From positions 69,467,895 to 69,531,894 of the forward strand of contig NC_081833.1 in the NCBI RefSeq assembly GCF_030867095.1: 64,000 bases of DNA. Direction: 5' to 3'. The stretch's first letter is position 1; the number at the start of each line of letters is the position of its first letter. Below are positions 47,981-59,827 of the stretch, one piece after another. The notes beneath the pieces were generated by a model that was not told the DNA's origin, did not search any database, and saw only the letters and a list, made by a program, of their open reading frames with translations. Position numbers and translations under genes: made by a program. This DNA comes from Alligator mississippiensis (Eukaryota > Chordata > Crocodylia > Alligatoridae).

Positions 47981-48058
47981 GGGCCAGGCCTTCTGCTGGT
48001 GTAAAGCTGCATGGTGCTACTACATTCAATGGCTTTCCGTCAGTTGAGGCTTTGGCCC
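47981..48058. repeat. Short palindromic amniote repeat
   Basis: It begins GGGCCAGGCCTTCTGCTGGT with GTAAAGCTGCATGG and ends CTTTGGCCC. It resembles the common sauropsid element built on CCAGATCCTCAGCTGGTGTA. Inverted GGGCCA/TGGCCC ends are kept. Confidence 0.5.
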
Positions 48059-48064
48059 TCTGGC

Positions 48065-51000
48065 ATTGAATTTTAAATTACAGTTAGTAGGTGAAAAGTG
48101 GTGAGATGATGCTGGCATTCATAGCTATTATTGTGAGGGTACAAAAAGGCAGAAATTGTTGTTATTAAGTAATATATTGATTACAAATGTCAACTTAACT
48201 GAACTCCCAAGGGCTTGAATGGATGTAAAGGATACCTATGAAATCCTTTTGAAGGAAATGGGAAAGTGTGGGGTATCCAAATTAAAGGGACCAAAGTTTC
48301 TTCTTGGAAAGGTTTCTCCTTTATGTTTCTTTCTTGCTTGTACATGAAAGCTCAGATTTGTTTGATTGTGGAAACAATGGTTTCACAAGCCAGAATGCAC
48401 ACACGAGCAAATGTCACGTGCAAATCAGATAACCGAATGCTTAATACCATGAGCATATTCAAATGAAAGTGTCTGTGGGCAAACATGATTGCTACCTCCA
48501 GGTTCAAAGCCTCACAAAGAGTGGTTATTTTCATAAAGCAGAGGAATTAAGATCAAGCCACGATGTGAAACTGTAAGTTGCTGGCACTAGAATAGCCGAG
48601 CCCTGGTCTTTCTTGAACCAGCATCCTTTATGACTCCTATCATTTACGGTGGCTTCAGAAAATAAAAGAGCCCTCTAGGGTGCTGTGCTTCATAATTCTA
48701 GCTCTACCGAGGCCTTCTTACTGATAGACATTTCTAATATAGATAAGAAAGACAGAGCGGATATTAAACCGGAATCTCTTCGCATCTCTAATTCTAGCAG
48801 AGATTCAAGTATTTTCTCAACGCTGTGGATCTGGTGTCAGTTATTGCAGATGGCACTGTGGTCTGCCCAGCTGGAAGAGACTGAGGTATGAGCAGACCTC
48901 CGACTGCCTGTGGAGGACCTATATTTCTGCTTATTATAATCCAGTGTAAGAGAGGAAAGGAGTACAGAAAGGAATGGGGGGGGGGGTGTTCTTGTTTCTG
49001 TTTTACTCAAGAAATAATCCCCATTTTTAGAAGAAACATCAGGTTTTATTAACATGAAGATGATGTGACTTTTTTTGTTTTGTTTTGTTTTGGTTTTTTT
49101 GGCAGAAAACAACACAAATTTAAATAACTGAAAATTGTTGCAAGACACAGATGGGCCCTTGTCTATTTGGTCCACTTTCCTGGCTATTAAGTGGCAAACA
49201 ACAAGACGGCCACCGCTGGGCAATGCATCTGTTTGTTGACCAAATAAGCCTGAAAATGATTATGCTCTAGAAACTCGTGGGTTTCACATCCACTAACGAT
49301 GAAATATTCGACTTCCCTGAGGCCTCTTTAAGTGTCTCTTGGTCGCTCTACTCCCAGACCATACATCACAACAATTCAAATCCCCTGACACAAGACATAC
49401 CAGCAATTATGGGTATGTTCAACCTTAGACAGAAAGCTTCTCCAGAACCTCCTGTCCCCACCACTCCTGCAGTCCCAGTTGCCTCTGCATTAAGATAATT
49501 GGTCTCAGCTGAGTGAAGGCAGATTTCCCCATGGTCAGCTTTCTTAGCAGCAAGAGAAAATGCCAAAGGTAGTTTTCCTGCTAAATGGTAGGGGTTTAAC
49601 CCTCTCCTTGCTAACCGTGGTATGGAAATCCATGCATCTCCTGTCACCTGCCCCAGGCACAATAGAAAGCAGTGCAGGAAATAAAACTGGTGTGATTAAT
49701 GAAGCTAATCAGAGCAGGACAACAACTGCACATTCACCAGCCTGCTTTCAAATGGGCACCACAACATTTGCAAATGTATCTCTTGGTGGCCAACAGACTG
49801 TGCCCTTGTGCATGCCAGTGTGGGTTCCTACACACCACTGCCTACTTAATGAACACATTTACAACTCATGAATGCATATGAGCAAGGTAAGGCACTGGGC
49901 ATGCAAACTTGTCATCTTGTGACTGTGTCCTATTCTGTGGTTTAGAGACATAGTTAGAAATCTGCTCCTAAATATACTTGCATTGTTAACCTTTACAAAA
50001 AAGCCAAAAGGTTAACTTGCAAATGCTTCCTTCTGTCACATTAATGATGACATTCTTATGCATCATAATATGAGTAAAGTATGACTGATGGCAAGTAATG
50101 GGTACCCAACTGAAGAGAACAATACACACATGCATCAATAGCATGAGCAGTCAATTATGGAACAACAATTATGGCAGGAGTTTGCTTCATATACATCTGT
50201 TAGCTATGGACCAGGTCTGGCATAAATAGCTTGTGACTGCCTCTGCACTTGCTTAGTCTCACTTCCTTCTGGTGCCAATGTTACTCATTCTTCCACCAGA
50301 AATGACTAAATGGAAGTCCTGCTACCTGAGATTATAGCTACAAAGGATGATGTCAGATCTATGCATTGTCTTCTGAACAAAAGGGGAAGCTGCTTTGGGT
50401 ATATCCTAATACACAGAAAGCTGTCACACGCTATCTGAAGTGGAGAAGCTCAAACATTGCAAAACTGTCCTGCTTTCATATTTACAGTCACCCATATCTG
50501 CCATGCATCCTGTTGTACAAACGCCACAACCAGAGATAAGCAGGTCACTGGGGAGCAAACAGAAGGAATGAAATTTGGGTAATTTAAGAATATGGATGGC
50601 CATGTCTGATTTAATGCAATATATATTCTGTCTGAATAATGATTATTCAGATTCAAAAAAGGGGGAAATGATTTCAGGCAACAGAAGCCTTTCCATTGAC
50701 TTCAGTGAGCTCGGCATCAGACTCTTGGTCCATGTTTGTGGTAGAAGGCAACATACACACAAACATGCACCCCTGTAGCACGAGTCACTTCTGAAAGTCT
50801 TTATTTACTACAAGAGGTCAAAACTAATATGACACCTGTTCTCACTTGGATCAGCATAAGCCTATTTCTTCAAGCTAATTCTCACACTTCACAATTTGCT
50901 TTTCAAGTATTCTGTTATTAATGAAAGGCACCGGACTGACAGCCACAGACCATGAGGATTCCTCCTTTGCTTGTACACCAGGTTCAGTAAAGACAATAGG

Positions 51001-51412
51001 AGTACATGCTTCTCCATACTGGCCTGCAGACCAGCTGGCATCACTTCTGTGCACGTGCATGGATTCTTCTCTTTCCATGCCAATTTGGTCTCTGTTGCCT
51101 CTGCTGAGATTTCAGACAAAGTCACCAATTCAAGCCATTTGAAGTAATAGATTAAGACATGAAATACAGAGTTCTAGCATGGTCATAATTATTTGGTGAC
51201 TTGTATTCAGCCCATTGTCAGTGGGGTTATGGCTGCTTTCCAGTGGTACAAAATCTGAGCCAGATCTTGCACCACTTGTTTCATATCGACATCTGGAAAG
51301 ATTTGTTTTAACTTTAGCTGTGTTTCTCTCTTATTCAGGGCACAATGAGACCTGCAATCAATAGGCATGATACAGGATTCAGTACCTTGTGAGTATGCAC
51401 TTGAAATGAACC
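48065..51412. other. Intergenic, unique
   Basis: Few repeats besides the TTTTG run and a scrap at 50690-50730 (CCATTGACTTCAGTGAGCTC). Frames of up to 128 codons look random. Confidence 0.55.
49071..49102. repeat. TTTTG repeat
   Basis: A T-rich stretch of TTTTG units; a G run of about ten lies nearby at 48978-48987. Confidence 0.85.
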
Positions 51413-51418
51413 ATCCAA

Positions 51419-51672
51419 GGCCAGGTCCAGACATTACGCTTTTACCAATAAGTGATCAAAAAACAGTCTATACCCATTAAAGAACAGAAGTTTGGCACAC
51501 AGACTGGCTCAAAAGTGGAGGAACCCAGTCTAAGATCTGCTGCTGCCCCGCAACCACCACCAAAGGGGGCATGTGTGTTCTTTTCGCTGCCGATCTAAAC
51601 TACACCGTTTACAGAAAACCACGTAATTTAGATCAATTCTGCCTCGGGCTTCTTGAATGTCTGTACCTAGCC
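51419..51672. mobile_element. Non-autonomous DNA element, family A, 254 bp
   Basis: This is the shortest copy. The left end is GGCCAGGTCCAGACATTA and the right end TGTCTGTACCTAGCC, flanked by a perfect 3-bp direct repeat CAA (51416-51418 and 51673-51675). The interior is mostly different from the longer copies. Confidence 0.78.
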
Positions 51673-51867
51673 CAAGACTTAGTAATTCATTCAACACTTG
51701 GAACTGCACAAACCGTAAACCTTGCCCACTTGCACACCCACTAAATCAATTAGCTGGCAATTCATTCATCTGCTGTAAAAACAATTACTTCTGCATATTA
51801 AGCTCAAGAGCCGGACACTACATTATCTTGATCTGGAATTGATTCTGTGGCATGCCAAGGTTTGACT

Positions 51868-52012
51868 TTTTAGAATTATAAAAAAGAGAGTTGGGGGGGA
51901 CAGCAGGAGGTCACATCTAGTCCAACCCCCTGCTCAAACCAGGACCAGCCCCAACTACATCATCCCAGCCACGGCTTTGTCAAGTCAGGCCTTAATGACC
52001 TCCAAGGACGAA
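51868..52012 (-). mobile_element. CR1 3' fragment
   Basis: TAGAATTATAAAAAAGAGAG, ATCTAGTCCAACCCCCTGC, CAACTACATCATCCCAGCC and GACCTCCAAGGACG give about 145 bases of CR1 tail on the minus strand. Confidence 0.88.
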
Positions 52013-52014
52013 AC

Positions 52015-52915
52015 AACAAAAACCCAGCACGCATCTGTATTAATATGATGCATGATATTTTGGGACCTAATCAGAGTTAGAAAACTTTTACGCCCATATT
52101 CTTCAGAACTCCACATTAAAGTATTTCTGAGTAGTGTTCCCACCAGTCTCTGAATACACAGTTTTATGTATTGCAATTATGGAATTTGCTGTTTAAAACG
52201 TGGTGCTTTTGTTTAAAATTCTTCTCTTGGGAAGAAGCATAACATGCTTTACTGCCTAAATAATTTTCAACAGATTAGAAAGTTTTCTAAGGACTCTCCA
52301 ACATTACATATCAGACGCTACACCAAAGTGCACGTGTTTCTTGTGCAATGGACAACATCTGCTTAACCTTAAATATAAAAAAGAATACATAGGAATCCTA
52401 TGCTTAGGATGTTGTTAATATTAGAGCACCCAAAAAAATTTGAGTGAATAGGTTTGTAATGCATTATTCATTACAGACAATGCTGGAAGAATGAATCAGA
52501 GTTCCCATGACTACCGTATAAAGCCAACTAATGCTACAAGTCCAAGAATATGCACTGACATGGCTGCCCTTTTATGTTACCTCATAGCAAGACAATGGAG
52601 GGTATTGGTTCAGCATAAAAAGACAGACTAAACACTGGCCTATCAGCCTGGGCATTTGTGATCACTTAAAGACCTTGCACCACCCAACGTCACGTAATTT
52701 CTCCAAACAGAAATCAGCGCTAACAAGGGTAACAAGTATCAAAAGTCAGGTAGATGTTAAGGCAGGCCAGGTGATCTGATCCAGAACACAGGGCTACCCC
52801 TGCAGATCTGGAGTCATGCTCCCTCTTGTATACTCTCTCTGACCCTAGGAATCAGGCTGCACAGCGGTCCAACTTCAACAAGACGAGTGTGGAGCACTAA
52901 CCTCCCATCCCATTG
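52015..52915. other. Intergenic, nothing recognised
   Basis: AT-rich unique sequence between a CR1 tail and a SINE. Confidence 0.65.
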
Positions 52916-52917
52916 TA

Positions 52918-53054
52918 GCCTCTAGCCTGGTGGTAAGGACATTTGCCTGGGAAATGCAAGATGTGCGTAACTCCAGTTTGTGAATTCCCCACCTGGAGTC
53001 AGGTGCTCAAAAGTTTGGTGAGCAATACTTCGCCTGGCTTAGGAGCCTAAGTCT
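52918..53054 (+). mobile_element. tRNA-derived SINE, diverged
   Basis: TAGCCTGGTGG (52923-52933) fits the Pol III A box TRGCNNAGYGG with one mismatch. A weak B-box-like CAGTTTGTGAATTCC follows near 52975. The end GGCTTAGGAGCCTAAGTC is like the 3' part of known sauropsid tRNA-SINEs. Confidence 0.55.
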
Positions 53055-53059
53055 TCTGA

Positions 53060-54205
53060 AATGGGATGGAGTAGCCTACAAGTATTCCCGCATTGTCCTG
53101 CCCATCTTCACCCAGCTCGGAAACATGCTAGTAAAGTTGCTCCAGACACATCCCTATCAGTTGCTCTCAAATGGTTTCGCCAGCATAGTTCCAGGTTGGG
53201 AGCCTGTGAGCAGGAGCAAGTGGGCAGAAAATGCATGATTGGGACCTGATAAAAATATGGCTTTAAGGCCTGTCTAAACCTTGTCCCTAAGATTTTAAAA
53301 AGCCTTACCTTAGCACTGGAGCTTGCAATCTGTGAGGAAGAATATGCAAGTGTAGGACTGCACCTGCCAATCAGCTGTCTAAGGTATTCTCCGATGTGTT
53401 TCTGTGCATGTGTTATTCCCATGTGTTACAGAACGGTTTGCTTTCGTGCCTGTTTGCATTAGCTCAAATGAGCCTGGCTGCATATTTGCGTTCAATTATT
53501 TTCACAGTCTCAACCAGCCTCTGCTGGGGACCGCTTGCACTGGCCTGTCACTACAAACGATCTCTGTACATTAAATAGTTTGGCTGATCTCTTTCCAATC
53601 TGTGAATAGAGTGAAAAATCAATTTGCAGCCATCATTCGCAAGTCTAGAGCATACCCGAATGATTCGGGATGAGTCAAGGAGGAAAGCCCTTATATCTCA
53701 GCCACATACAAACACAGGCTATAGTTGCAGGGTTTTCTCCCGTCTCCATTTTTTTCCCCTACCATTAAATTAGATGTTATCGTTCTGATGCGAATGCTCA
53801 TTTCATGGCTTCCCTTCCTACAGCCTCATGTTCCTCTGTCTCTCGCTAGTCTACTCTCACTTCCTATTAGCGATTCTGTCTAGGCTGCTGATCTCATTTC
53901 TACTTTCGAAACCAAGGCAGTAGGCTCACATACATAGCTCTGTCCTCATTAATATGCTCGCTTCTTTGTGCCCCTCCAGTGTGTTTCAGACTCTCCCTCC
54001 TGTCTGCTTTACAGGGTTTGGCTGTTTACCCATTTACAGTCCTGGTCTGACTGCAGAGTGGCAGAGAATAAGAAAAAGGAATCACTCAGGTAGACAAGGT
54101 AAAAGTAGGACAGGTAATTCTGAGGCCACAAACTAAATTCTTTTCAGCAATCTCTCCTTACAAGTAAAACCCTAAATAGTGATGTAATCAAAGGATTATT
54201 GCACT
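53060..54205. other. Intergenic, nothing recognised
   Basis: Unique sequence; the 104-codon minus-strand frame at 53108-53422 has no recognisable domain. Confidence 0.65.
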
Positions 54206-54207
54206 CT

Positions 54208-54434
54208 GGGTGCATCTACACGTTCATAAATGCATAATGAGCATTAAATTTACTACCTCCAAGATGAGATACTAAATAAATGTGCAGTAGTGCAAGCGCA
54301 CACTTTTTAAGCGATGCTTAATGCACAGTGGCCTATTCTACTGTGCATTAAAGTAACAGCACAGTTTTTTATGTGCCGTTTTAATACATAGTAGAATAGG
54401 CTACTGCACATTAAACACACATGTAGAAGCACCC
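54208..54434. mobile_element. Hairpin MITE, same TIR type
   Basis: The ends GGGTGCATCTACACGTTC and CATGTAGAAGCACCC are inverted. A hairpin at about 54314-54418 pairs CTTAATGCACAGTGGCCTAT with AGAATAGGCTACTGCACATT. No clear 8-bp target repeat is left. Confidence 0.78.
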
Positions 54435-54614
54435 TCTGCAACATAGTATCTGTGACTGCATTCCTGCTGTAAAAGTGACAAAGTCCCCAACCCCACAAGG
54501 TTACAATATTTCAAGCTGCAAGGTTGCAATGCTACAAGCTGATATTGGACTGAGTCATTAAGACTGTGTGTGAAGTAAGGGGTTACCCAGTATAAGTGGT
54601 CAGAATCAGTCATT

Positions 54615-55145
54615 GGCCAAGTACAGACAGTCAAAAAGCCTGAGGATGAATTGATTCAATCTTTGAAGATTAGTCTAAACTGTGTAGACTGAACCAATGA
54701 CCAAGTGACCAGACATTCACTTTTGATTCTAGAAATGCAGCCACATGCCTGCAGTGGCCCAGGCCAGAAGCTAGGGGCCATTAGGGCATACCTCCTATTT
54801 GGCTGAAGCAGACAGGTTGAGCCAAGCCTAGCCCACCCACCCTGCAAGGGGGGGGGAGGGGTGCAAAGCATCCTGAGAGTTAACTTGAACCTAGGGGACT
54901 GAGGGTTAACTTGAACCTGGGGGATTGAGGGTTAACTTGAACCTGGAAAAGATCCAGGGCATAAGTTCAATAAACTGATTTAACCTAAATCAGTTGAGTG
55001 TGATACTACATCCATCTAGGTTTATGTTAAACTGGTTTTGGCCATTTTGAAAGTGGTTTATGTGCACCAAACTTCTGTCATGTTACAGATTTGAACCAGT
55101 TTCTGATCACTTAAACCAGTTTAGATGTAATTTGTGTCCCTAGCC
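54615..55145. mobile_element. Non-autonomous DNA element, family A, 531 bp
   Basis: The left end is GGCCAAGTACAGACAGTC and the right end GTGTCCCTAGCC. The first 170 bases closely follow the start of the 24073 copy (GACATTCACTTTTGATTCT, then CAGTGGCCCAGGCCAGAAGC). The last 170 bases match its right block. The 3-bp flanks (ATT, GTA) no longer agree, so the insertion is old or its ends are mutated. Confidence 0.8.
54875..54950. repeat. 26-bp tandem repeat inside family A element
   Basis: Three units begin at 54875, 54901 and 54927, each GAGGGTTAACTTGAACCTGG or a close variant; the third is slightly short. Confidence 0.9.
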
Positions 55146-55149
55146 GTAA

Positions 55150-57035
55150 AGGCTAGATTGCCGTCAGTGGGACTTAGATGGTTAATCAACTCTCTGAGGT
55201 TTTGGGCTTAGAAGTCTGATACCATCTGTTTTACAATTGCGAAGTACTTTTCTCCATGAGTAGGGACCATGATGCAGTAACGTTGTGTAACCTTTTTCAC
55301 CCGAGCTAGCCTTGCCGAGGCCCCTGTGCTTTCCTCTGAAGTGCAATACAAAATGCTTTCAGACACATTTTTTTCAATATTAAGACCAGAAAAGTAAAAA
55401 AAAAAAAGACAAGAGCTCTCTAGCCAGGCTCCCTTGCAGAATGTAAATAGCTAATAACCAGCGCGTGCTTTGAATCGATAATACTCCAGGAAAGCGATGG
55501 CACCACTAGAGCGGTTATGAAACGATCCTTCCAGGCAAACTAAAAGCAGTGATAGTTTGCACATTGTGTTCCCTGTGCAAAAATCCTGCATAATAAGGAC
55601 ATCAGGACAGACTTCCAAATTCCAGGAATGGCCACGCAGCTATGAAACTAAGTAATCCCACTACTGACTCTCTTTTCCCTTTTCGCAACTGTCAGAGCCA
55701 CTAAGAACTTGTAGGTAGGACAGGAGACCACTCAGGTTCTCACTGAAGTCAAAGGGAGTTTGGCCACAGGCTTCAGCAGGAGCAGCCTCAGACCGCAAGC
55801 AGCTTGAAAAGTGGTTTTAAGGTTCTTCCTGCTTATTCCTTCAGAGCTGCACTAAAAATGCAAACGTGCCTCTGAAGCACCCCAGTAGTTTGTGTGGTGA
55901 GCAGCTCTGCATAGGAAGTGGAGAGCCCTGCTTAAAAGAATATTAAACAGCTGAGGACATGTAAGGCAATTGCAGCTTGATTTAGCCTGGAAAGGCTATA
56001 TTCTGAACCCTTGGGAATGACGTTTTTAATGCAAACGGGAGAAGCTTTAAACTCCAGCAGCTCAGCCACAGCAAATAAACAAGAAGGTACAAACACAGGA
56101 CGTTTCCCTTGGTTAATTGACATTACTCTGATAAATGTTACCATGACCACCAATTGTACATTTCTCCGTGGCCTTCCACTCTCTTGCTCCACACGCCAGC
56201 ATTTAATGATTAAAACCATCTCATTACTGAGCTTTTAGTCACCCAAATAATCTGTTTAAATGTTTCCACTGGCTTTTTTTTTTTTTTAAGAAAAAACCAC
56301 TACAGTTTGCTGCTGTGCCAATGAAAACGCATTTGGATCATCTCGCTGACTAATAGCAGCTACGCTGACTTTTAAACTTGACAGATGTCAGCTTAGCATC
56401 CTATTGAGAAGATAATCATGTGTAACTTATGCTGCTACTAAGTAAATTGCAGTAAACAACCAGCATCGAGTCGCTGTCAGTAAACACACGGAGCAAGTAC
56501 TTTAAAAGAGGGTCTGTGGGCTCTCGGAGATTTTGCATGTCATTTTATTCACTGATCTGAAACCAAGGCATATCATCACCCAAATGGAGCAGTACTGAAC
56601 TGCATCTTTATGATCTGTGTCTCATACTTCATCGTATAGATCTTGTTATTCTAGGAAAATGACACTATCATTCAGATTAAAACTGGCTGAAAAGTTTAGA
56701 GCAATTATTCTATGCCCCCCAGGGTTGCCTTTTTCCTATTTGGAAGCGGTCTGCAAACAGACCGTGATCTTCTCACATCAGTCACCAAATGATTCCTGTC
56801 CTAGTTCCTGCTCTGTAGTTGGTGTGTGTGTGCAGGTTGTTGCAGAAGTTTAGTATTTAATATATGGAGGACTTGAACTGGACACTTGGTCAAACCATAT
56901 GCAGTTATCATGCACAGATCAGCAAGCAGGGCATGCAAATTGTCCACACAGTATAGTCTGATAAGCGTATACCTGATTTTCACTTTTCTCGGTGCCGAGG
57001 AGGTGCTTTCAAACTTAACCAGTTAACTACTAAAT
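55150..57035. other. Intergenic, repeat-free, possible regulatory sequence
   Basis: A stretch of nearly 1.9 kb with no repeat recognised. It includes homeobox-like TTAATTGACATTA and a cluster of GCTGAC half-sites at 56345-56392. Enhancer activity is only a suggestion. Confidence 0.4.
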
Positions 57036-57105
57036 GTATTTATTAAACATTAACTAATTGTTTTTCCTTCCACAGATCAAAACCCTTCTGATCTCTATAT
57101 GGATT

Positions 57106-57128
57106 AAAAAAAAAAAAAAAAAAAAAAA
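57106..57128. repeat. A-homopolymer tract
   Basis: About 23 A residues, 90 bases from the lower end of the old CR1/L3-like fragment. Confidence 0.9.
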
Positions 57129-57214
57129 GATCTTCTCCAAAGAGAGCAATAGACTGAAGGCTGATGGCAAAGATGACACAGAAATAACATTGTGATCTGT
57201 TAACTCCACAAGCA

Positions 57215-57905
57215 ACAGGTTTGGAATATGAACAATTAAGCGAACAGAAATGCCTGTTCAGCCTCTTCTTGAAAGCCTCCAATGAAGGAGATTTCACGGC
57301 TTTTCCCAGATGCTTGTTCCTCTGTCCTGATGTTCTGACAGTTTTCCCTGAGTTTTCTTTTGTCCCAAGTCTACATGCTGTAATTTAGACCCACTAGCAT
57401 GTGTCCTGTCCTCTCTGACAAGAGAGAACAAAGATTCTCCATCTTCTTTATGACAGCTTTTCAAATATTTGAAAATTTCTATCGTGTCCCCCCCCACACA
57501 CACACACTTAACCTCCTTTTCTCCAAACTCAGATAGACCTACTTCAAACCTGCCTCATTCTGCTTGCTTTCCAACTCATTTAGCAATGCTGCTTGCCTCG
57601 GGACCCTCTCCAGTTCTTCTATGCCCTTATAATGTGGTGTACAAAAAAAGATGAAGTACTCAAGCCGAAGCCTAACCAATATCCAGCAGTACTCTCAACT
57701 CCAGTCTGCCTTGCATACAACATTTCTGTTAATATAACCCAAACTGACATTTGTTTTGTGTGTGACAGCATCGCAGGTCTGACTCATACTGACTGTGTTC
57801 TGCCATAACTCCCAGATCCTTCTCAGCAGTGCCAGTAGCAAGCCAGCTATGCCCCATTCTGGTTGAATCTCACCCTCTCGGGCAACCAAGTCAACCAAGC
57901 TATTG
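57215..57905 (-). mobile_element. Old CR1/L3-like LINE fragment
   Basis: On the minus strand this reads as a degraded LINE C-terminal and 3' region. Plus-strand landmarks include GAAAGCCTCCAATGAAGGAG, CCTTTTCTCCAAACTCAGAT, CTCGGGACCCTCTCCAGTTC and CATAACTCCCAGATCCTTCT, all typical of CR1-clade 3' ends. A run of A at 57106-57128 lies beside it. It is more diverged than the other CR1 copies, hence older. Confidence 0.75.
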
Positions 57906-57909
57906 AAAG

Positions 57910-59145
57910 AGAAATTGTCAGCTGGCATTTAAAAAGCTGAGATGCCAGATTTTAAGACCCTGGGAAGAGACAAAGCCAACTTGGCGAAAGGAGGCTCATT
58001 TCAGATGTGGACTGTGTTTATGCAGGCAGGCTTTGAACTTCCCAGGGGATGCTAGGATTCAGTGAGCCAGGTTCTGATCTCAGTTGCATGACTGTAAACC
58101 CTAAATGAATGCAGGGAAGCTAGTGTTTTTGAACCGGTGACTTCTCAGCAACGTTTGAGGGGGCAAGAGCTTTTCCCCCGCCATAGAAAGAGGTGTGTAT
58201 AACCAGTATATGACCAGTATAACGTCAGCTACTGCATATATAGTCTACTGCCTTCAGTAGGATCAGGGTGTGTTATCACTGCCCTTCACTGGAAAAATAT
58301 AATCTTGCTAACTAGTATATCACCTGCCATAGCCGAAGAGATTCCTCTGTAGTTCAAGAGGCAAGAATTTGTGCTTTGGGGGAATAAAAAGCCCCAACAA
58401 GATTCCTACACGTGTCCATGAGACCCTAGGGGGAGTGCAGCATGAGTCCCACTGCAGAAGGTATCTCTGTCTCATCTATCTGTTTCCTGCTCTTATTGCT
58501 TGGTAGCAACAGTATGTGCTGTTATCCAGGAAACTGCTTGTGGTCCCATTTACAGCCGTGCTGTTTGTATCTTTGCAGCTGTAGTGCTACTTAATATGAA
58601 ATTATGATTCCTCCTTGCAACTCAGCAATACTATTCCTCTAATCTTACAACAGCAGAAAGCCCCCTCCCCTAACCCCTCCAGCATCCAGGCAGCATTAGT
58701 TAAAGCAGCCTCCTCGCTGCTCTAATTATTCTCACTGTCTAGGGTTGGAGAGGTATAAAAGTGCCTAGGAGTTCCCTTATGTTGATTTAAACGACAGTGC
58801 TTAGTTTAAAATTACAGTGGGTGGATGTAACAAGGTGTGGAACTGGAGGCCATGTTTGATTTGCTTGTGCTAGTGAAAGTGCCGATTTAAATAGTTTTGA
58901 GAAGAACAGTGGCGGTATCATTATCCGCCACGGTTGAAGCCTGTTAGAAACAGAGGAGGAAAATGTACCTTTTGCAGGGATTTGAGAAGAGAAGAGTGCA
59001 GTCTGTACAAATCTTTTTGAACCTTAAGTGCAAAAGACCCATTTCAAAACTGCACACATTTTTACATGCCTATGTAACTGCTAGAAGACAAAGAAAAGAG
59101 TGTGCAAATACCCTTGAAATCATGGGAGGGGAGTAAAGTAGTAAC
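57910..59145. other. Intergenic, nothing recognised
   Basis: Unique sequence; CCAGGTTCTGATCTCAGTTG near 58068 may be a scrap of an old amniote repeat. Confidence 0.55.
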
Positions 59146-59148
59146 AGA

Positions 59149-59824
59149 GGGCATTTGTACACGCCACAGAATCGGCCTTTAAAACCGCTTCAGTGCCCTT
59201 TTGCACCGCTTTAATGGCATTGCTGTTTGCAGGCTCAGTGGCATATTCCACTTTAATGGCGTTGCTGTTTGCACGCTCAGCAGCATATTCTGCTTTAAAT
59301 GACTTTGGTATGTAGCAAGATAAAACACCTCTGAGGTGTTTTCATTTGCTACCTAACAAAGTGCAACAATGCACGGGGCGCTGGAAGCCAACATGTCGGG
59401 GCTGCACAGCTTGGGGGTTGTAGGACCCAGCAGCAGCCCGCGCAGGCAGGCTCCACTGAAGAAAAATAAGTGGCAAGCCTGATCTTTTCTTTTTCTTTTT
59501 TTTGCTCCCTGGAGCCTGCCTGCCTGCCTGAGCTGGGTGGGGGCCCGGTGCTTCCCTCCATGGATGCAGGGGGGCCAATGCTTCCCTCCACGGCTGCAGT
59601 GCCCCTGTGCAGCTCAGGGACCGCTCGGTCCACCGGCGGCTTCTTCCCTACCTCCCCCCTGCTGAAGAGGCAGGTAAGGATTGGGCCTCTACCTTTATGT
59701 ACAGGCCACAGGGGTTTAGCTCAGTGTCATTCTCCCTAAATTGAAGCAGTGTTTTTAAAAACCCGCCGTTTCAATTTAGGGGGAACTAAACCGAGTTAAC
59801 CCCCTGTGGCGTGTACAAGCAACA
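59149..59824. mobile_element. Non-autonomous element with TACACGCCACAG termini
   Basis: The left GGGCATTTGTACACGCCACA and right CTGTGGCGTGTACAAGC are inverted repeats of about 17 bases. A 42-bp unit is tandemly doubled at 59209-59250 and 59251-59292 (CTTTAATGGC...GCTCAG). A GC-rich core at 59376-59660 gives artefact frames on both strands. The target duplication is unclear. Confidence 0.72.
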
Positions 59825-59827
59825 AGA

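Noticed and set aside
52918-52990. A genuine tRNA gene
   Set aside because: There is an A-box-like motif, but no cloverleaf can be drawn and the B box is poor; the downstream sequence is that of a SINE.
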